A stretch of DNA of 64,000 nt from contig CAXFAI010000019.1 of the NCBI GenBank assembly GCA_964001305.1, positions 248,001 through 312,000 of the forward strand. Direction: 5' to 3'. The notes beneath the pieces were generated by a model, which had not been told where the DNA came from, made no database searches, and saw only the letters and a list, made by a program, of their open reading frames with translations. This DNA comes from CAJXMH01 sp964001305. Lineage in GTDB: Bacteria > Bacteroidota > Bacteroidia > Flavobacteriales_E > Vicingaceae. Below, in pieces: positions 61,754 through 64,000 of the stretch (position 1 is its first letter; each line of letters starts with the position of its first letter). The translations under genes and the position numbers were made by a program.

Positions 61754-62632
61754 GTGATTGAACAGCTAAAAAAAGAATTCCAAAATTGGGGAGAAAGTGC
61801 TATATCAGCCTCCCCAAAAATACTCATCGGAATCGTTCTGCTGACCTTTTTCGCACTACTTGGCAGCTTAATTAAACGGCTATTTCTTAACCGTTTTAGT
61901 AAACGATTTTCGGATCAACTACTGGCTAAATTTTTAGGCAACCTGCTTTTTTGGGTATTTGTTGTTATTGGGTTTTTCTTTTTTCTAGACCAAATTGGAT
62001 TAGGGAAAGCCGCGGCGGGTTTACTCGCCGGAGCTGGAGTTATGGCTTTTATCTTAGGCTTTGCTTTTAAAGACATTGGTGAAAACCTACTGTCTGGAAT
62101 CATGCTCGCTTTTAGTCGTCCGTTTGACATTGGTGACACGATTGAAGTGAATGGTTTTACAGGAAAAGTGGATGCTTTAAACCTTAGAAACACACAACTC
62201 CGAACTTTTAACGGAAGAGATATTTTCATTCCCAATGCCAATATGATCAAAAATGTAATTGTGAATTACACTAGAGATGGCTTATTGCGTCATGATTTTG
62301 TTGTGGGTATTGATTATAACGAACCTATTGCTGAAGTGAGTAAACGTATTGACAATTGTTTAAAAGGTATTGATGATATTGTTCACTCAAAACCCTTGGA
62401 ACCTTTTATTGTTATTCATGAATTTGCGACAAGCACGATTAATTTAAAAGTGCACTTTTGGATAAACTCGCTTGACTTTGTTGGTTCTTCTGTTTTGCTA
62501 AAAAGCAGAGTGATGAAAGAAGTGATTGAAACGCTAAGTCAAGCTGGAGTGAGTATGCCTGCAGATATTCACGAGCACAAACTTTACCAAGAAGACAAAG
62601 CAATTCCGATTGAATTAAAGAATCCAACTTAG
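61754..62632 (+). CDS. Small-conductance mechanosensitive channel (MscS type)
   Basis: 292 residues. Three membrane helices (about 21-40, 63-83 and 87-120); the third is the pore helix with the small-residue pattern GKAAAGLLAGAGVMAFILGF. The MscS beta domain follows (SRPFDIGDTIEVNGFTGKVD, RDIFIPNANM) and an alpha-beta cytoplasmic part. It should open under membrane tension during osmotic downshock. The start is GTG; a near-consensus TAACTTCG box (61742-61749) ends 4 bases before it. Confidence 0.92.
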   Translation: MIEQLKKEFQNWGESAISASPKILIGIVLLTFFALLGSLIKRLFLNRFSKRFSDQLLAKFLGNLLFWVFVVIGFFFFLDQIGLGKAAAGLLAGAGVMAFILGFAFKDIGENLLSGIMLAFSRPFDIGDTIEVNGFTGKVDALNLRNTQLRTFNGRDIFIPNANMIKNVIVNYTRDGLLRHDFVVGIDYNEPIAEVSKRIDNCLKGIDDIVHSKPLEPFIVIHEFATSTINLKVHFWINSLDFVGSSVLLKSRVMKEVIETLSQAGVSMPADIHEHKLYQEDKAIPIELKNPT

Positions 62633-62633
62633 T

Positions 62634-62822
62634 CTATTTCTTACTTTTTCTTCCTAAAAATAAGAGCACACAACCGACAACAAATGTTCCTATTTTAAAC
62701 GAATAACTACTTTTAAAAGTAGACTCTAAAGCATTTGACGTATACTGAATATTTAAACCAGAAATAACTGCATAAATGATTAAGAGAAATCCAAGAAGGT
62801 AAAGTAATCTCGCTAGTGTCAT
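62634..62822 (-). CDS. Small two-helix membrane protein, function unknown
   Basis: 62 residues with hydrophobic segments at about 4-24 and 43-58 and a basic end (GRKSKK). It lies between the convergent MscS gene (1-base gap) and the upstream GT87-like gene (29 bases). No family is recognised; the clean hydrophobic pattern and tight packing support a real gene. Confidence 0.55.
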   Translation of the reverse strand: MTLARLLYLLGFLLIIYAVISGLNIQYTSNALESTFKSSYSFKIGTFVVGCVLLFLGRKSKK

Positions 62823-62851
62823 TTTCTTTGTTTTAGACTAAAATAATTAAT

Positions 62852-64000
62852 TCACCTTAAAATTAAAAGAGGCATCCGATTTTGAGCATGTCTTAATAAC
62901 TCCATTCCAGAATACCCAAAGAGGAGAATATATTCCACAGCAATTAATATAAAATTCTCTTCATACAATTCTGTTTGGTAAGTAGCATAAGAGAACAACA
63001 CTAAGAATGACCAAATAATAGCAAAAGTGTATTTGGTAAAAAGCGAGAGAAAAACCATTATACAGATGTACCAAGGATGTATAATCATTGCAAGTGAGTA
63101 GTAAAGGAAAAAAGCCATTAACATGGGTGTAAAAATCGATTTCAAATTGGGCCATTTCTTTCTCCATAATATGAAGATAATTCCAATAAAAGCTAGTTTA
63201 GACAAAATAGGACCTAAAGTTTGAATGGGATTATAACCAACCGCATTTTGCCAAATCCATCTGATTAAATAATAGATACTAGCATTGAATTCAAAAGTTG
63301 AAAAATAAAGATTCACAGAACTGAAAAAGTGCTCCCAAAATTGAAAGCTTTGAAAAGGAAACCACAAGACTAAGAATACAAATGCCGAAAACGCGTAGAA
63401 CCAAAAGGGCTTCGGCCATTTCCAAAGCCTTAAAAACACAGGCAAAAGTATTAATGGAGTCAACTTGCAAGCAGCCGCAAACGCCCAGCTAAAACTGGCT
63501 AAAACCAATGTGTTTTTTTGTAACAAATAAATAGACAAAAGAAGAAAGAAGATTACAATGGCTTCAAAATGTAAATTGCCACTCAATTCAACAATGACTA
63601 AGGGATTTAATGCATAAATCAATGTTTTTTCACGATTCATGAAAAAAAGTTTCAAAAGCTTTGGTAAAAGATAAAGAGTACCGATTTCAGCCAGCAGAAT
63701 GAGCAAACGCATACTTACTATTCCACCCCAAATTGAATTGGGGAACAAATAGGCAGCAAATGCATAAATATACTGCGCTATAGGAGGATAAATGGAATAA
63801 TAGTTTGGACTATTCATGCCTGCTAATAAGCTTTGCTTAAGCGCAAATTCACCTTCAAATTCATGAGGAGTAAAATCGAAAGGATTAAAGCCATTGGCAA
63901 TTAACTGTCCGTCCCACAGAAAGCGAAAATAATCATCAGAAAGACTTGGAATTGCCACTAAAAAAATCAGTCTAAATAAAACTGAAAGTCCAATTAGGTA
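62852..64000 (-). CDS. Polytopic membrane glycosyltransferase (GT87/mannosyltransferase-like), N-terminus cut by window edge
   Basis: At least 382 residues; the frame is open to the right edge and a hydrophobic helix (LIGLSVLFRLIFLVAIPSL) continues past it, so the true start is outside the window. Seen: the extracytoplasmic DDYFRFLWDGQLIANGFNPF loop with paired acidic residues, as in GT-C enzymes that use polyprenyl-phosphate sugars, and about nine membrane helices. GTG at 63958 is an internal codon rather than the start. A role in surface glycan synthesis is inferred. Confidence 0.75.
   Translation of the reverse strand, partial: YLIGLSVLFRLIFLVAIPSLSDDYFRFLWDGQLIANGFNPFDFTPHEFEGEFALKQSLLAGMNSPNYYSIYPPIAQYIYAFAAYLFPNSIWGGIVSMRLLILLAEIGTLYLLPKLLKLFFMNREKTLIYALNPLVIVELSGNLHFEAIVIFFLLLSIYLLQKNTLVLASFSWAFAAACKLTPLILLPVFLRLWKWPKPFWFYAFSAFVFLVLWFPFQSFQFWEHFFSSVNLYFSTFEFNASIYYLIRWIWQNAVGYNPIQTLGPILSKLAFIGIIFILWRKKWPNLKSIFTPMLMAFFLYYSLAMIIHPWYICIMVFLSLFTKYTFAIIWSFLVLFSYATYQTELYEENFILIAVEYILLFGYSGMELLRHAQNRMPLLILR

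Overview
The window is AT-rich chromosomal DNA of a free-living Bacteroidota bacterium, most likely a Flavobacteriales-type (Flavobacteriia) member. The support is direct: proteins with type IX secretion (T9SS) C-terminal tails, an HU-like/SPOR fusion protein, the long form of IspG, eukaryote/archaea-type glycyl-tRNA synthetase, a three-gene SdhCAB complex with diheme-type cytochrome b, and repeated Bacteroidota promoter -7 boxes (TAnnTTTG) in front of genes. No insertion sequence, integrase, prophage or CRISPR array was seen; this reads as core chromosome with a few accessory surface-protein genes.

Layout. 1-4.4 kb: a truncated cytosine-5 DNA methyltransferase (runs off the left edge), a family-9 heptosyltransferase-like enzyme, an acyl-CoA thioesterase, the HU/SPOR membrane protein and KdsB. 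4.4-10.3 kb: DprA, NADP-type glutamate dehydrogenase, 2-amino-3-ketobutyrate CoA ligase and a polytopic glycosyltransferase. 10.4-18 kb (minus strand): an envelope-biogenesis block CoaX - outer-membrane barrel - TPR protein - LptC - small membrane protein - CorC-like CBS protein - PpiD-like chaperone. 18-24.7 kb: tRNA-Phe, a lipid/isoprenylcysteine-type methyltransferase, an ACE-like M2 peptidase lipoprotein, an Ig-like lipoprotein, free-methionine-R-sulfoxide reductase, ComFC and a membrane-anchored coiled-coil protein. 24.7-33.4 kb: a very large outer-membrane protein with SprA-like N-terminal motifs, exonuclease III, an OmpA-type lipoprotein, GlyRS, and a glycine-rich lipoprotein / beta-barrel pair. 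33.7-38.7 kb: DUF3109 protein, IspG, an orphan fragment of a T9SS tail, an alpha/beta hydrolase and aminopeptidase P. 38.9-44.5 kb: sdhCAB followed closely by a transaminase/omega-amidase pair. 44.5-46.7 kb: Pth, ribosomal protein L25 and PRPP synthetase. 46.8-49.3 kb: tRNA-Leu, GAF protein, YdeI-like protein and a T9SS cargo. 49.3-53.9 kb: rimP-nusA-infB. 54-62.6 kb: a MORN-repeat protein with about 23 repeats, a glycerophosphodiester phosphodiesterase, two tandem paralogous T9SS propeller proteins and an MscS channel. 62.6-64 kb: a small membrane protein and a GT87-like membrane glycosyltransferase that runs off the right edge.

Two window-wide patterns deserve attention. First, many genes on both strands have a TAnnTTTG box ending only 4 to 6 bases before the start codon, which predicts leaderless or near-leaderless mRNAs and helps choose several GTG starts. 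Second, strong symmetric hairpins with A-tracts on one side and T-tracts on the other lie between most convergent gene pairs or after tRNA genes. I did not find a clear new multi-gene system; the best candidates for under-described biology are the tandem T9SS propeller proteins, the SprA-like giant outer-membrane protein, the HU-TM-SPOR protein and the glycine-rich lipoprotein/barrel pair.
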